64,000 nucleotides of DNA from Hyphomicrobiales bacterium (GTDB lineage: Bacteria; Pseudomonadota; Alphaproteobacteria; Rhizobiales; Rhizobiaceae). The notes beneath the pieces were generated by a model. The model was given only the letters and a program-made list of their open reading frames with translations, was not told the origin of the DNA and made no database searches. The translations under genes were made by a program, and so were the position numbers. Location: positions 62,001 to 126,000 of the forward strand of contig UBMI01000014.1 in the NCBI GenBank assembly GCA_900466475.1, given 5' to 3'. Shown here in pieces: positions 17,052-26,111 of the stretch (positions within the stretch are counted from its first letter, which is position 1; each line of letters opens with the position of its first letter).

Positions 17052-17945
17052 TCAGCCGAATTTGCTGACAAACATCCTGATCGTGTGCGGAATATCGCCA
17101 AGATGCAGAAGCGGCGCATGACCTTGGCCCTTTGCGGTGATCTGCAGCATATCAGGATGCCGCTTTGCCATTTCATCCACCGTCCCCCGCGATAGCAGGC
17201 TCGAATTCTCTCCCCTGATGAGCAGCAGCGGTATGGCGCCCAGGTTCTCGAATTGCGGCCAGAGATCGGGCAGGGGATTGTTGAAATCCATTGTTTTCAA
17301 CTGCTCGGCAATGGCCGGGTCGTAGTCGGCGACGGGTACGCCATTCTGCTGCCGATAGATGGCATGCGCCATGCCCTCCCAGTCGGTGAGACCGAGTGCC
17401 GGAAAAGCACCTGCGTGATCCTCCCTGAGGACATCTGCCGCCTCACTCCAGCTTTGAGCTTTGCGATCACGGTTGAGATAATCCCGGATCGCCACCAGCC
17501 CGGCCGGCTCGATGACCGGGCCGATATCGTTCAAGATGACGCCTGTGAGCAGTTCCGGCTTTATTGCTGCCAGCAGATGCAGGATCAGTCCGCCGCGCGA
17601 CGTGCCGATGAAGATGGCGCGGTCGACGCCGAGCGCAGCGCAGCCGGCAATCACATCGCTACATTCGACGGCGAGATTGTAGTTCGCCTTGTTGCCATCC
17701 CGATCGGACAGCCCGCGTCCGCGATAGTCCAGGGCAACGACACGTCGCGGTGAAACCGTATCCCGCGATAGGATCAGTGCGAGTTCATGGAAATCCCGGC
17801 TGTTGCGGGTAAGACCCGGCAGGCAGACGATCGGCAGCCGATCAGGCTCTTTGTCAGCCAGTTGGTAGCTACGAGCGTAGAGCCTCAGCCCATCGGTCGA
17901 TCTATAGAATTTTTCCGTAAACCCGCTTGTGACGGCGTCGCCCAT
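17052..17945 (-). CDS. Alpha/beta hydrolase
   Basis: A 297-residue hydrolase of the alpha/beta fold. The oxyanion region VCLPGLTRNSRDFHELA, the VVALDYRGRGLSDRD strand, the nucleophile elbow FIGTSRGGLI, a distal Asp in LLLIRGENSSL and the catalytic His in GQGHAPLLH are in the expected order. It resembles haloalkane dehalogenase or lactone/ester hydrolase relatives; the substrate is unknown. I chose the ATG at 17945 because GGAG lies 5 bp upstream; ATGs at 17960 and 18002 are alternatives. It begins 63 bp after the lytic transglycosylase gene ends on the same strand and may be cotranscribed with it. Confidence 0.85.
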   Translation of the reverse strand: MGDAVTSGFTEKFYRSTDGLRLYARSYQLADKEPDRLPIVCLPGLTRNSRDFHELALILSRDTVSPRRVVALDYRGRGLSDRDGNKANYNLAVECSDVIAGCAALGVDRAIFIGTSRGGLILHLLAAIKPELLTGVILNDIGPVIEPAGLVAIRDYLNRDRKAQSWSEAADVLREDHAGAFPALGLTDWEGMAHAIYRQQNGVPVADYDPAIAEQLKTMDFNNPLPDLWPQFENLGAIPLLLIRGENSSLLSRGTVDEMAKRHPDMLQITAKGQGHAPLLHLGDIPHTIRMFVSKFG

Positions 17946-18008
17946 GACATCTCCATCCATTTGTCGGAAGGAGATGTAGCCTGCTTTCGGCAGGTCTGCC
18001 AATGCGCC

Positions 18009-20111
18009 TCAAGTCGCGCTGCGGCCCCCGATGAGATCGCGCTCGATATCAGGAGTCTGCCCAAGGCGCGCCTTGTAGACTTCATAATTCTCCATCACCC
18101 GCTGCACGTAGTTGCGCGTCTCGGGGAAGGGGATGCGCTCGATCCAGTCGACGATCTCGTCGACCGGCTTGCCGCGCGGATCGCCATAGCGGCTGATCCA
18201 TTCCGGCACGCGCTTGGGTCCGGCATTATAGGCGATGAATGTCAGGATGTAGGAGCCGCCGAAGGCATCGATCTGCTCGCCGAGGTAATGCGCGCCAAGC
18301 GTTGCATTATAGCCGGCATCAGCCGTCAGCTTGTCCTTGGAATAGGTGATATTGTGCCGCTTGGCGACCGCCTGGGCCGTGCCCGGCAGCAGCTGCAGCA
18401 GGCCGCGCGCATTGGCGGCGGAGACGGCGGCCGGATTGAAGGCGCTTTCCTGGCGGGCGATTGCATAGGCAAGCGCCTTTCCCGAACCGGATATATTCGC
18501 GTTCGCCGGAATGACACCGACCGGGAAGGCAAGTGCTGCGACATCGATGCCGCGTCCATAGGCGATCTTGCCGATCTGCAGCGAGAGATGATGGTCGCCC
18601 GCCTGCTCGGCCTTGGCTGTCAGGATTGCCAGTTCACCAGGGCTTTGAATCTGGTCGGCAAGTGCCAGGTAGAGGGCTGCCGCACGCCAGCCGTGACCGG
18701 CCGATTCAAGCCGCCCGATCGCCTGCACCGCCTCTCGCTGCTGCAGGTTCTGCCGGTCTGCCGTTGTCGGCGAGGGATAGGTGACGTTGAGGGTTTTGCG
18801 CCCGAGCCGCTCGGCCGCCAGCTGTCCGTAGAAAGTGCCTGGAAAATTCGCGGCCTTGGCAAAAAATTCGCTGGCCTTGCCCGGCCCGCCGGCTTCCGCG
18901 GAGCGTCCGAGCCAATACCAGGCGCGGGAAACGGAAAGCGGGCCGTTCGAAACCTGCAGGATCTGGCGGAAATGCGTCTCGGCAGTCGTCGGGTCTTGCA
19001 GTCCGCGCAGCGCATACCAGCCGGCATGGAATTGAGCTTCGACTATATCCGTCGGCACGGTCGCGACGGAGGCGGAAACGATCTGGTAGGCGGCCTTGAA
19101 CTGTCCCTGGTCGACGAGGCCACGGCTGATGATCCGCTGCTCGTTCCACCATTCACCGGAGTTCATCAGTTCGCTGCGGTCGCGCGGTATCTGCTGCAGC
19201 AGCTTGGCAGCGTCGAGATACTTGTCCTGCTTGCGCAGATATTCGATGCGCGCAAAGAGATAGCCGGGATCGCTGCGCCACTTGGCATCGACCGCGTTCA
19301 GCAGTGCGCCGGCGTTGCCAGCACTGGCGTCGACGGCAGCCCAGGCCTTGTAGAGCGACTGCGCCTGGCCCATGTCGCCGAAGCGCTTGGCCTGTGCCAC
19401 GCGGCCGCGATACATAAGGTAGTCCATGCGCGTCTTGTGATCGGCTGCGGTCAGCAGGCCGGCGAATTCAGCGAGGATCTTGTCTTCGGTTGCCTTGTCG
19501 AGCACCTGACCGCGCCAGATCTTGCCGATATATTTCGTCGCCTGCACAGATTTGCCGGTCGCCACCAGTGCACGCGACATGATCATCGCGCCTTGCGGCG
19601 TTTCCGGCGTGGTATCGCCGAAGGCGTTCAGGACGGCAGCAGGAGCCGGGTTTTCGTCATAAAGCGCGCGCTCGGAATTGCCGCGCAGACGCTCGAGGCC
19701 TGGCCAGCCCTTCAGCTCGTCGGAAGCGCTGGCGATCTCATAGGAGGGGACGCCCTTCAGGCCGGATGTCGCGATTGCCCAGGTCAGGATGTGGCGATCG
19801 AGAGTTCCTGCCGCCATGGTGTTGCGGATGGCGAGTGCCTGTTGCGGATCCTTGTTGGAGAGCGCATCCAGGCCGGCCTTCAAATCGCTGTTGACTGGCG
19901 CGATGGCTCCAGTGCGCGGAATGGAGCCGGTGGTGATTGCCTCGGGGAAAGACGCCGTCTCCGGCACGAATCCAAGCGGCTTGACGGCAGGCACGGGGGC
20001 GCTTTCGCCGGGGAGCTGCGATGCAGCGCTGCCCCAGGCCGCAGCCACCAGGCCGAAGGCGGACAGGATCAGAACGGCTCTCTTCATCCGGATGACTCGC
20101 AACGAAAACAT
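18009..20111 (-). CDS. Soluble lytic murein transglycosylase
   Basis: A protein of about 700 residues with an N-terminal export signal (MKRAVLILSAFGLVAAAWGS), a long helical superhelix of roughly 450 residues, and a C-terminal SLT domain. The catalytic Glu lies in AIARQESAFNPAAVS, followed by GLLQLLPGTAQ, GAHYLGEQI and FIAYNAGPKRVPEW, the usual order in Slt70-type enzymes. These cleave peptidoglycan glycan strands with formation of 1,6-anhydro-muramic ends. The start is uncertain: ATGs at 20135, 20111 and 20087 are in frame and none has a good ribosome binding site. Divergent from dapA. Confidence 0.9.
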   Translation of the reverse strand: MFSLRVIRMKRAVLILSAFGLVAAAWGSAASQLPGESAPVPAVKPLGFVPETASFPEAITTGSIPRTGAIAPVNSDLKAGLDALSNKDPQQALAIRNTMAAGTLDRHILTWAIATSGLKGVPSYEIASASDELKGWPGLERLRGNSERALYDENPAPAAVLNAFGDTTPETPQGAMIMSRALVATGKSVQATKYIGKIWRGQVLDKATEDKILAEFAGLLTAADHKTRMDYLMYRGRVAQAKRFGDMGQAQSLYKAWAAVDASAGNAGALLNAVDAKWRSDPGYLFARIEYLRKQDKYLDAAKLLQQIPRDRSELMNSGEWWNEQRIISRGLVDQGQFKAAYQIVSASVATVPTDIVEAQFHAGWYALRGLQDPTTAETHFRQILQVSNGPLSVSRAWYWLGRSAEAGGPGKASEFFAKAANFPGTFYGQLAAERLGRKTLNVTYPSPTTADRQNLQQREAVQAIGRLESAGHGWRAAALYLALADQIQSPGELAILTAKAEQAGDHHLSLQIGKIAYGRGIDVAALAFPVGVIPANANISGSGKALAYAIARQESAFNPAAVSAANARGLLQLLPGTAQAVAKRHNITYSKDKLTADAGYNATLGAHYLGEQIDAFGGSYILTFIAYNAGPKRVPEWISRYGDPRGKPVDEIVDWIERIPFPETRNYVQRVMENYEVYKARLGQTPDIERDLIGGRSAT

Positions 20112-20213
20112 GCCCCTCAATTTGGCTGGAGGCATCTTAACGAAACCTTACCGCATCGGGTAAAATTCATTCACATTTGCTATCGGAATTTGCCCTAAAC
20201 CGACCTATGCGCG

Positions 20214-20242
20214 CTTGTCGCGGCCTTTTTGCCGCTCTATGG
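20214..20242 (+). promoter_or_regulatory. Probable dapA promoter
   Basis: CTTGTC (20214-20219), a 17-bp spacer and CTATGG (20237-20242) fit the rhizobial housekeeping promoter pattern CTTGAC-N17-CTATAT closely. It lies about 60 bp upstream of the dapA start in the divergent gap. Confidence 0.6.
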
Positions 20243-20303
20243 TGCGCAACTCTTATTCATGGAATGCGGCTGAAGCAAGGATATCGGCCGTGAGGAGCTT
20301 TGC

Positions 20304-21188
20304 ATGTTCAATGGGTCCATCCCCGCGCTCGTAACCCCCTTCACCGATGCCGGCCTGATCGACGAAGACAGCTTCGCCGCTCATGTTGCCTGGCAGATCG
20401 GGGAAGGCAGCAAAGGTCTCGTTCCGGTCGGTACGACCGGCGAGTCGCCGACGCTGTCGCATGCCGAGCACAAACGGGTGGTGGAGCTCTGCATCGAAGT
20501 TGCGGCCAAGCGCGTGCCTGTCATGGCCGGCGCTGGCTCGAACAATACAAGGGAAGCGATCGAACTTGCGCAGCATGCGCAAAAGGTCGGCGCAGACGCC
20601 GTTCTGGTCGTCACGCCCTATTACAACAAGCCGACGCAGAAGGGCCTGATCGCCCATTATTCCGCGATCGCCGAAGCCGTCGATCTGCCGATCTATATCT
20701 ACAACATCCCCGGCCGTTCGGTCATCGACATGACGCCGGAGACGATGGGCGCGCTTGCCAAGGCCCACAAGAATATCGTTGGCGTCAAGGATGCGACCGG
20801 CAAGATCGAGCGGGTTTCCGAACAGCGCATCACCTGCGGCAAGGAGTTCCAGCAGCTTTCTGGAGAGGATGCGACAGCGCTCGGCTTCAACGCCCATGGC
20901 GGCGTGGGCTGCATCTCGGTCACGGCCAACATTGCGCCGCGCCTCTGTGCGGAATTCCAGGCTGCCACGGCTGAAGGCAATTACGCCAAGGCTCTGGAAC
21001 TGCAGGACCGGCTGATGCCGCTGCACAAGGCGGTCTTCATGGAGCCTGGCGTCTGTGGCGCGAAATACGGCCTGTCGAAGCTCGGTCGTATGAGCCGCAC
21101 GGTCCGCTCGCCGCTGATGTCCTCGCTGGAGCCTTCGACGGAAGCGGCAATTGACGCCGCGATGCGTCACGCTGGCTTGCTCAACTGA
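20304..21188 (+). CDS. dapA: 4-hydroxy-tetrahydrodipicolinate synthase
   Basis: A 294-residue TIM-barrel enzyme that condenses pyruvate with aspartate semialdehyde in the lysine and diaminopimelate pathway. The pyruvate pocket PVGTTGESPTLSHAEH, the catalytic Tyr in VVTPYYNKPTQKGL, and the Schiff-base Lys in IVGVKDATGKIER are all present, as is the GGVGCISVTANIAP segment. Length is typical. It is followed by smpB after about 100 bp. Confidence 0.97.
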   Translation: MFNGSIPALVTPFTDAGLIDEDSFAAHVAWQIGEGSKGLVPVGTTGESPTLSHAEHKRVVELCIEVAAKRVPVMAGAGSNNTREAIELAQHAQKVGADAVLVVTPYYNKPTQKGLIAHYSAIAEAVDLPIYIYNIPGRSVIDMTPETMGALAKAHKNIVGVKDATGKIERVSEQRITCGKEFQQLSGEDATALGFNAHGGVGCISVTANIAPRLCAEFQAATAEGNYAKALELQDRLMPLHKAVFMEPGVCGAKYGLSKLGRMSRTVRSPLMSSLEPSTEAAIDAAMRHAGLLN

Positions 21189-21289
21189 GGCTGCACGGCC
21201 CTGCGTCTTCACAAAGCCGGGCCGTCCCCTTACATAGATGACAGGAAATGAGGGTGCGGCATTCGCGCCCCTCGGATGGAATTATCGTC

Positions 21290-21769
21290 ATGGCCCCCAA
21301 AGGCAGCCAGCGTATCGTGAAGAAGGTCGTCGCGGAAAACCGCAAGGCCCGCTTCAACTACGAAATCATCGACACCTATGAGGCGGGCTTGGTGCTGATG
21401 GGCACCGAGGTCAAGTCATTGCGCGAAGGCAAGGCCAATATCGCCGAATCCTACGCTTCGGACGAGGATGGCGAGATCTGGCTGATCAATTCCTATCTGC
21501 CGGAATATTTGCAGGCGAACCGCTTCAACCACGAGCCGCGTCGCCGCCGCAAGCTGCTCTTGTCCGGGCGTGAGATCAACCGTTTGCGCGCTGGCATCAA
21601 CCGCGAAGGCATGACGCTGATCCCGATGAAGATCTATTTCAACGATCAGGGCCGCGCCAAGCTCGAGCTGGCGCTCGCGAAGGGCAAGAAGTTGCATGAC
21701 AAGCGCGAATCCGAGAAGGAGCGCGATTGGAACAGGCAGAAGAGCCGTCTGTTGAAAGGCAACGCCTGA
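21290..21769 (+). CDS. smpB: SsrA-binding protein
   Basis: A 159-residue SmpB, the tmRNA partner that rescues stalled ribosomes. Characteristic parts are VAENRKARFNYEIIDTYEAG, the GTEVKSLREGKANIAESYA loop, RRRKLLLSGREINRL, and the basic C-terminal tail (KGKKLHDKRESEKERDWNRQ) that folds in the decoding site. The ATG at 21290 gives the family N-terminus; an in-frame ATG at 21248 would add 14 residues. The ssrA gene itself is not in this window. Confidence 0.97.
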   Translation: MAPKGSQRIVKKVVAENRKARFNYEIIDTYEAGLVLMGTEVKSLREGKANIAESYASDEDGEIWLINSYLPEYLQANRFNHEPRRRRKLLLSGREINRLRAGINREGMTLIPMKIYFNDQGRAKLELALAKGKKLHDKRESEKERDWNRQKSRLLKGNA

Positions 21770-21813
21770 CCATTTGCTTACAGCGTCGGGCTATTCGCGA
21801 ATGAAGGCTTGAA

Positions 21814-21911
21814 GCATGTCGCGCAAAGCGTGCAGCGGTTTTGAGCTGACGACATGCAAGAACGCAAGACTAAAGCGTGACAAGTGAAACCTGGAGTCGC
21901 GACGCGCCTTA
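21814..21911. repeat. Dispersed rhizobial intergenic repeat, copy 1
   Basis: The element starts GCATGTCGCGCAAAGCGTG, continues with CAGCGGTTTTGAGCTGACGA and ACATGC, and ends in a block like TAAAGCGTGACAAG and GTCGCGACGCGCCTTA. Related copies lie at 29626, 30650 and 33303. It separates the convergent smpB and NYN genes. Its last bases (CTTA) contain the NYN stop codon. Confidence 0.75.
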
Positions 21912-22490
21912 GTCTTCGAAATCGCTGGCCGGCGCCACTTCGGCAGGACGCGGAGGACGTTCGGAAGGATCCCGGCCGATTTCTGCTTTCAGCGACAGGA
22001 GATCGATGAAGTGATCGGCCTGGCGGCGCAGGTCGTCGGCGATCATCGGCGGTTGGGTGGACATGGTCGAAATGACCGAAACCTTGCGTCCCTTGCGTTG
22101 CAGCGCTTCGACCAGATTGGTGAAATCGCCGTCGCCGGAAAAGATGACGAGATGGTCGACCGTTTCGGACTGTTCCATGGCATCGATTGCGAGCTCGATA
22201 TCCATATTGCCCTTGATCTTGCGACGCCCCATGGAGTCGGTAAACTCCTTGGCGGGCTTCGTTACGACCTTGTAGCCATTGTAATCAAGCCAGTCGATGA
22301 GTGGACGGATCGAGGAATATTCCTGGTCTTCGATAAGCGCGGTATAGTAGTAAGCGCGCAGCAGATATCCGCGTTTCTGAAATGCTTTCAAGAGCTTGCG
22401 GTAGTCGATGTCAAAGCCGAGACTCTTGGATGCAGCGTAGAGGTTGGCGCCGTCAATGAATAGTGCAATTTTTTCGCGTGGGTCAAACAT
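21909..22490 (-). CDS. NYN domain protein, LabA/DUF88 family
   Basis: A 193-residue PIN-like nuclease-fold protein. The four-acid centre is visible: KIALFIDGANLYAASKSLG near the N-terminus, GNMDIELAIDAM in the middle and HLVIFSGDGDFTNLVEAL after it. RRQADHFIDLLSLK follows, then a Pro-rich tail. The fold suggests RNA cleavage or RNA binding, but no substrate is known for this bacterial subgroup. Its stop codon is formed by the end of an intergenic repeat. The gene lies between smpB and rpoZ, an order I recall as common in Rhizobiaceae. Confidence 0.88.
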   Translation of the reverse strand: MFDPREKIALFIDGANLYAASKSLGFDIDYRKLLKAFQKRGYLLRAYYYTALIEDQEYSSIRPLIDWLDYNGYKVVTKPAKEFTDSMGRRKIKGNMDIELAIDAMEQSETVDHLVIFSGDGDFTNLVEALQRKGRKVSVISTMSTQPPMIADDLRRQADHFIDLLSLKAEIGRDPSERPPRPAEVAPASDFED

Positions 22491-22718
22491 CGCTTACCGA
22501 TCCAAAGAGAGTAATCGAAATCCATAAGCCACTTAGCCCAATAAAAACAGTGGCTTGTGGATGTGGCGTCGAGCTGTTCCGTACTTTATGAATTATTCAT
22601 ATATGAAAGATTTAGGGCACGATTCGCGATATTCCAAGCAACCCTCGGTGGAAATGTCACATTGTGCATGGAAATTTAGACCCGCCGCGGATAAAGGCGA
22701 GGGGACCCTAACGAAAAA

Positions 22719-22747
22719 CTTGAATTTGTCCGGTTTTAATTGTATCG
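22719..22747 (+). promoter_or_regulatory. Possible rpoZ promoter
   Basis: CTTGAA, 17 bp, then GTATCG, about 40 bp upstream of rpoZ. The -35 is a good match to the rhizobial consensus and the -10 is weak, so this is tentative. The remainder of the 297-bp gap (22491-22787) shows nothing else I can name. Confidence 0.33.
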
Positions 22748-22787
22748 GGCGTTTTAATCCTGAAAAGACGACCGCAAAGGACAGGCA

Positions 22788-23192
22788 ATGGCCCGTGTCA
22801 CAGTAGAAGATTGCATTGACAAGGTGGAGAACCGCTTCGAGCTGGTTCTGCTCGCCAGCCACCGCGCCCGGCTGATTTCCCAGGGTGCGTCGATCACCAT
22901 TGATCGTGACAACGACAAGAACCCGGTTGTGGCTCTGCGCGAAATCGCTGACGAGACCCTGTCGCCGGACGATCTGAAGGAAGACCTGATCCACTCGCTG
23001 CAGAAGCATGTGGAAGTGGACGAGCCCGAGCCCGATCCGGCAAGCCTGATCGCGGCCGGCGCTACTGCTACTGCCGACAGCGAAGAGCAGGACGATCTGC
23101 CGGAAACGATCACCTTCGACCAGATGTCGGAAGAAGAGCTTCTGGCCGGTATCGAAGGCCTCGTCCCGCCGGAAAAGAGCGACGACTACTAA
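22788..23192 (+). CDS. rpoZ: RNA polymerase omega subunit
   Basis: A 134-residue omega subunit. The conserved N-terminal core MARVTVEDCIDKVENRFELV, LLASHRARLIS and ALREIADETL is followed by the longer acidic C-terminal extension usual in alphaproteobacteria (VDEPEPDPASL, EEQDDLPETITFDQM). It assists assembly of the beta' subunit and forms part of the ppGpp-sensing site in proteobacterial polymerase. It lies directly upstream of the (p)ppGpp enzyme gene, an arrangement also seen in gammaproteobacteria. Confidence 0.96.
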   Translation: MARVTVEDCIDKVENRFELVLLASHRARLISQGASITIDRDNDKNPVVALREIADETLSPDDLKEDLIHSLQKHVEVDEPEPDPASLIAAGATATADSEEQDDLPETITFDQMSEEELLAGIEGLVPPEKSDDY

Positions 23193-23351
23193 GCGCATCT
23201 CCGGCTTTTGAAGGGCCGGGGCTTCCCGCGCGGCAAAAGATCGACGATTACCAATCATCAATCTTGCGCCTGTAAGGCTTAGGCATAATATTGCCCTTGT
23301 GTGCGCCAGTCTGCGATTGGCGCCCTTTTATTTTATTGGAGTGGCTTTGGA

Positions 23352-25586
23352 ATGATGCGGCAGTACGAGCTCGTGGAGCGGGTTCAGAAATACAAGCCCG
23401 ATGCCAACGAAGCTCTGCTGAACAAAGCCTATGTCTACGCCATGCAGAAGCATGGGCAGCAGAAGCGGGCGAGCGGCGACCCTTACATCTCGCACCCGCT
23501 CGAAGTGGCCGCCATCCTGACCGATATGCATCTCGACGAATCGACGATTGCAGTCGCCCTCCTGCATGACACGATCGAGGATACGACTGCCACCCGCGCC
23601 GAGATCGACGAACTCTTCGGCGAGGATATCGGCCGCCTGGTCGAGGGCTTGACGAAGATCAAGAAGCTCGACCTCGTCACCAAGAAGGCCAAGCAGGCGG
23701 AAAATCTGCGTAAGCTGCTGCTTGCCATTTCCGATGACGTGCGCGTGCTGCTGGTCAAGCTCGCCGATCGTCTCCACAATATGCGCACCCTCGACCACAT
23801 GTCGCAGGAAAAGCGCGCTCGCATATCCGAAGAGACGATGGAAATCTATGCGCCGCTTGCCGGCCGCATGGGCATGCAGGACATGCGCGAGGAGCTGGAG
23901 GAACTCTCCTTCCGGCACATGAACCCGGAAGCCTACGAGACCGTCACAAAGCGCCTCGAAGAACTGTCGAAGCGCAACGAGGGCCTGGTCAAGAAGATCG
24001 AGGCCGAACTGCGCGACCTGCTGATCGCGAGCGGCTTGACGAGTGCCTATGTCAAGGGCCGGCAGAAGAAGCCTTACTCCGTCTTCCGCAAGATGCAGTC
24101 GAAGTCGCTCTCCTTCGAGCAGCTTTCCGATGTCTATGGTTTTCGCATCATCGTCGAGGATATCCCCTCCTGCTATCGCGCGCTCGGCATCGTGCATACG
24201 CGCTGGCGCGTCGTGCCCGGCCGCTTCAAGGATTATATCTCGACACCGAAGCAGAACGACTACCGCTCGCTGCACACCACCATCGTCGGCCCGTCGATGC
24301 AGCGCATCGAGCTGCAGATCCGCACCAAGCGTATGCATGAGATCGCCGAATTCGGCATTGCCGCCCATACGCTCTATAAGGACGGCGCCACGAATGCGGA
24401 TGGCGACATCCTGTCGCGCGAAAGCAATGCCTACTCCTGGTTGCGGCACACGATCGAGGCGCTTGCCGAAGGCGACAGCCCGGAGGAGTTCCTCGAGCAC
24501 ACCAAGCTCGAGCTGTTTCAGGATCAGGTCTTCTGTTTCACGCCGAAGGGCAAGCTGATTGCCCTGCCGCGCGGCGCGACGCCGATCGATTTCGCTTATG
24601 CCGTCCATACCAATATCGGCGATACGACCGTCGGCGCCAAGATCAACGGCCGTATCATGCCGCTTGTAACCCGCCTCAACAATGGCGACGAAGTGGAGAT
24701 CATCCGTTCCGGCGTGCAGGTGCCGCCGGCCGCCTGGGAAGAGATCGTCGTCACTGGCAAGGCGCGCGCCGCCATCCGCCGCGCGACACGCATGGCGATC
24801 CGCAAGCAATATGCCGGTCTCGGTCACCGCATCCTGGAGCGTACCTTCGACCGTGCCGGCAAGATCTTCTCGCGCGAAGCCATGAAGCCTGCGCTGCACC
24901 GCCTCGGCCAGAAGGATGTGGAGGATGCGATCGCAGCTGTCGGTCGCGGCGAAATGTCCTCGCTCGACGTCCTGCGCGCCGTCTACCCCGATCACCAGGA
25001 CGAGCGCGTCACGGTCAAGCCTGCCGGTGACGAAGGCTGGTTCAACGTCAGAAGCGCCTCGGGCATGATTTTCAAGATCCCCGGCAAGAGCAAGGCGGAT
25101 CTCGACGGCGAGCGCGCCTCCACCGAGAGCGATCCCGATATCGTGCCGATCCGCGGTCTCTCCGGCAATGTCGACGTCAAGTTCTCGCCGACGGGTGCCG
25201 TGCCCGGCGATCGCATTGTCGGCATCATGGAAAAGGGCAAGGGCATCACCATCTATCCCATCCAGTCGCCATCGCTGCAGCGTTTCGATGATCAGCCGGA
25301 CCGCTGGATCGACGTGCGCTGGGATCTCGACGAGGCCAATAAATCCCGCTTCATGGCCCGCATCATGGTCAACGCGCTGAATGAGCCCGGCACGCTCGCC
25401 AAGGTGGCGCAGACGGTGGCAAGCCTGGATGTCAATATTCGCATGCTGAACACGGTGCGTGTGGCCGCCGACTTCACCGAAATGGTGCTGGAAGTGGAGG
25501 TCTGGGATCTGCGTCAGCTCAACCAGCTTCTCGCTCAGCTCAAGGACCTGGAATGCATCGCGACGGTCAGGCGTCTCTACGAGTAG
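23352..25586 (+). CDS. rsh: Bifunctional (p)ppGpp synthetase/hydrolase
   Basis: A 744-residue RelA/SpoT homolog. The N-terminal HD hydrolase carries SHPLEVAAILTDMHLDEST and VALLHDTIEDT. The synthetase domain has YSVFRKMQSKSLSFEQLSD, YGFRIIVEDIPSCYRAL, and FKDYISTPKQNDYRSLHT. Both sites look intact, so it should make and degrade (p)ppGpp. A TGS domain (CFTPKGKLIALPRGATPIDF) and a C-terminal ACT domain (VNALNEPGTLAKVAQTVASL) follow. Two adjacent ATGs at 23352 and 23355 are the likely starts; GGAG lies upstream. Rhizobia normally have one such enzyme, which controls the stringent response and symbiosis. Confidence 0.97.
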   Translation: MMRQYELVERVQKYKPDANEALLNKAYVYAMQKHGQQKRASGDPYISHPLEVAAILTDMHLDESTIAVALLHDTIEDTTATRAEIDELFGEDIGRLVEGLTKIKKLDLVTKKAKQAENLRKLLLAISDDVRVLLVKLADRLHNMRTLDHMSQEKRARISEETMEIYAPLAGRMGMQDMREELEELSFRHMNPEAYETVTKRLEELSKRNEGLVKKIEAELRDLLIASGLTSAYVKGRQKKPYSVFRKMQSKSLSFEQLSDVYGFRIIVEDIPSCYRALGIVHTRWRVVPGRFKDYISTPKQNDYRSLHTTIVGPSMQRIELQIRTKRMHEIAEFGIAAHTLYKDGATNADGDILSRESNAYSWLRHTIEALAEGDSPEEFLEHTKLELFQDQVFCFTPKGKLIALPRGATPIDFAYAVHTNIGDTTVGAKINGRIMPLVTRLNNGDEVEIIRSGVQVPPAAWEEIVVTGKARAAIRRATRMAIRKQYAGLGHRILERTFDRAGKIFSREAMKPALHRLGQKDVEDAIAAVGRGEMSSLDVLRAVYPDHQDERVTVKPAGDEGWFNVRSASGMIFKIPGKSKADLDGERASTESDPDIVPIRGLSGNVDVKFSPTGAVPGDRIVGIMEKGKGITIYPIQSPSLQRFDDQPDRWIDVRWDLDEANKSRFMARIMVNALNEPGTLAKVAQTVASLDVNIRMLNTVRVAADFTEMVLEVEVWDLRQLNQLLAQLKDLECIATVRRLYE

Positions 25587-25673
25587 GATTTTCTTAAAGT
25601 CTTGCCGATCGCAAAATTGCGCTTTGCATATTTTGTGATCATTTAATGGTCGAATTGGCATATTGAAAAGGCA

Positions 25674-25696
25674 AGCCATGCAATTGGAGCATGGCT
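25674..25696. repeat. 8-bp inverted repeat upstream of the DUF3563 gene
   Basis: AGCCATGC (25674-25681), a 7-nt centre, and GCATGGCT (25689-25696). It lies between rsh and the small gene at 25782. No T run follows, so a regulatory site or leader hairpin is as likely as a terminator. Confidence 0.4.
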
Positions 25697-25781
25697 GTGC
25701 TCAGGTTACAGCGGTGGTAATTAACCGTTGCCGCGACTATCTTCAGGTCATCAGAAAATGAAACGAAGATGAGGCAAAGCA

Positions 25782-25931
25782 ATGTTTGAACCGATCAGGA
25801 AATTCGCCCGCGCCCTTCGCGCTCCGACCGCTCAGGAACGTGAAATGGCATATCTCAATGGCTCGCATGACCGTATTGATCTTGAATATCGTCAGCGTCA
25901 GGTCGATCGCGGTATCTTCCGCAATCGTTAA
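25782..25931 (+). CDS. Small DUF3563-like protein
   Basis: A 49-residue protein (MFEPIRKFARALRAPTAQER, then a YLNGSHDRIDLEYRQRQVDRG core, ending FRNR). The YL(N/S)xxxDxxDLExRxRxxDRG pattern is that of the short DUF3563 family, common in Rhizobiales and Burkholderiales, of unknown function. The ATG follows GATGAGGCAAAGCA. It is too short to be found by ordinary gene calling but has clear family-like sequence. Confidence 0.68.
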   Translation: MFEPIRKFARALRAPTAQEREMAYLNGSHDRIDLEYRQRQVDRGIFRNR

Positions 25932-25967
25932 TCCCTGAAATATACTTGAAGTAAGGAAGGGGGCGTT

Positions 25968-26111
25968 ATGCATGACCCACGCCCCTTGGAAGAAAAGAAG
26001 AATAGACGGCCTGTTTCTCAAGCGGTTCCATTTGCCGCTCTTGTCATGGCCCTGTGCGCTGCACTAAATACGCGCCATGTTGTTTCGCCGTCGCAAACCC
26101 GCGGGATTTAA
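25968..26111 (+). CDS. Possible 47-residue membrane micro-protein
   Basis: An open frame starting at an ATG preceded by AAGGAAGGGGGCGTT, a reasonable ribosome binding site. The product has a charged N-terminus (MHDPRPLEEKKNRRPV) and a hydrophobic stretch (AVPFAALVMALCAAL) and ends inside the start of the DUF2062 gene in another frame. I know no family. It may be chance; the Shine-Dalgarno-like sequence is also part of an imperfect hairpin (GGGGCGT ... ACGCCCC). Confidence 0.22.
   Translation: MHDPRPLEEKKNRRPVSQAVPFAALVMALCAALNTRHVVSPSQTRGI

Noticed and set aside
17787..20198. 803-codon open frame opposite the lytic transglycosylase
   Set aside because: It is the antisense shadow of a well-supported gene in high-GC DNA, has no family motifs and no ribosome binding site.
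23328..25679. 783-codon open frame opposite rsh
   Set aside because: Antisense frame with low-complexity His/Asp/Arg composition typical of a complementary-strand artefact; rsh motifs are intact.
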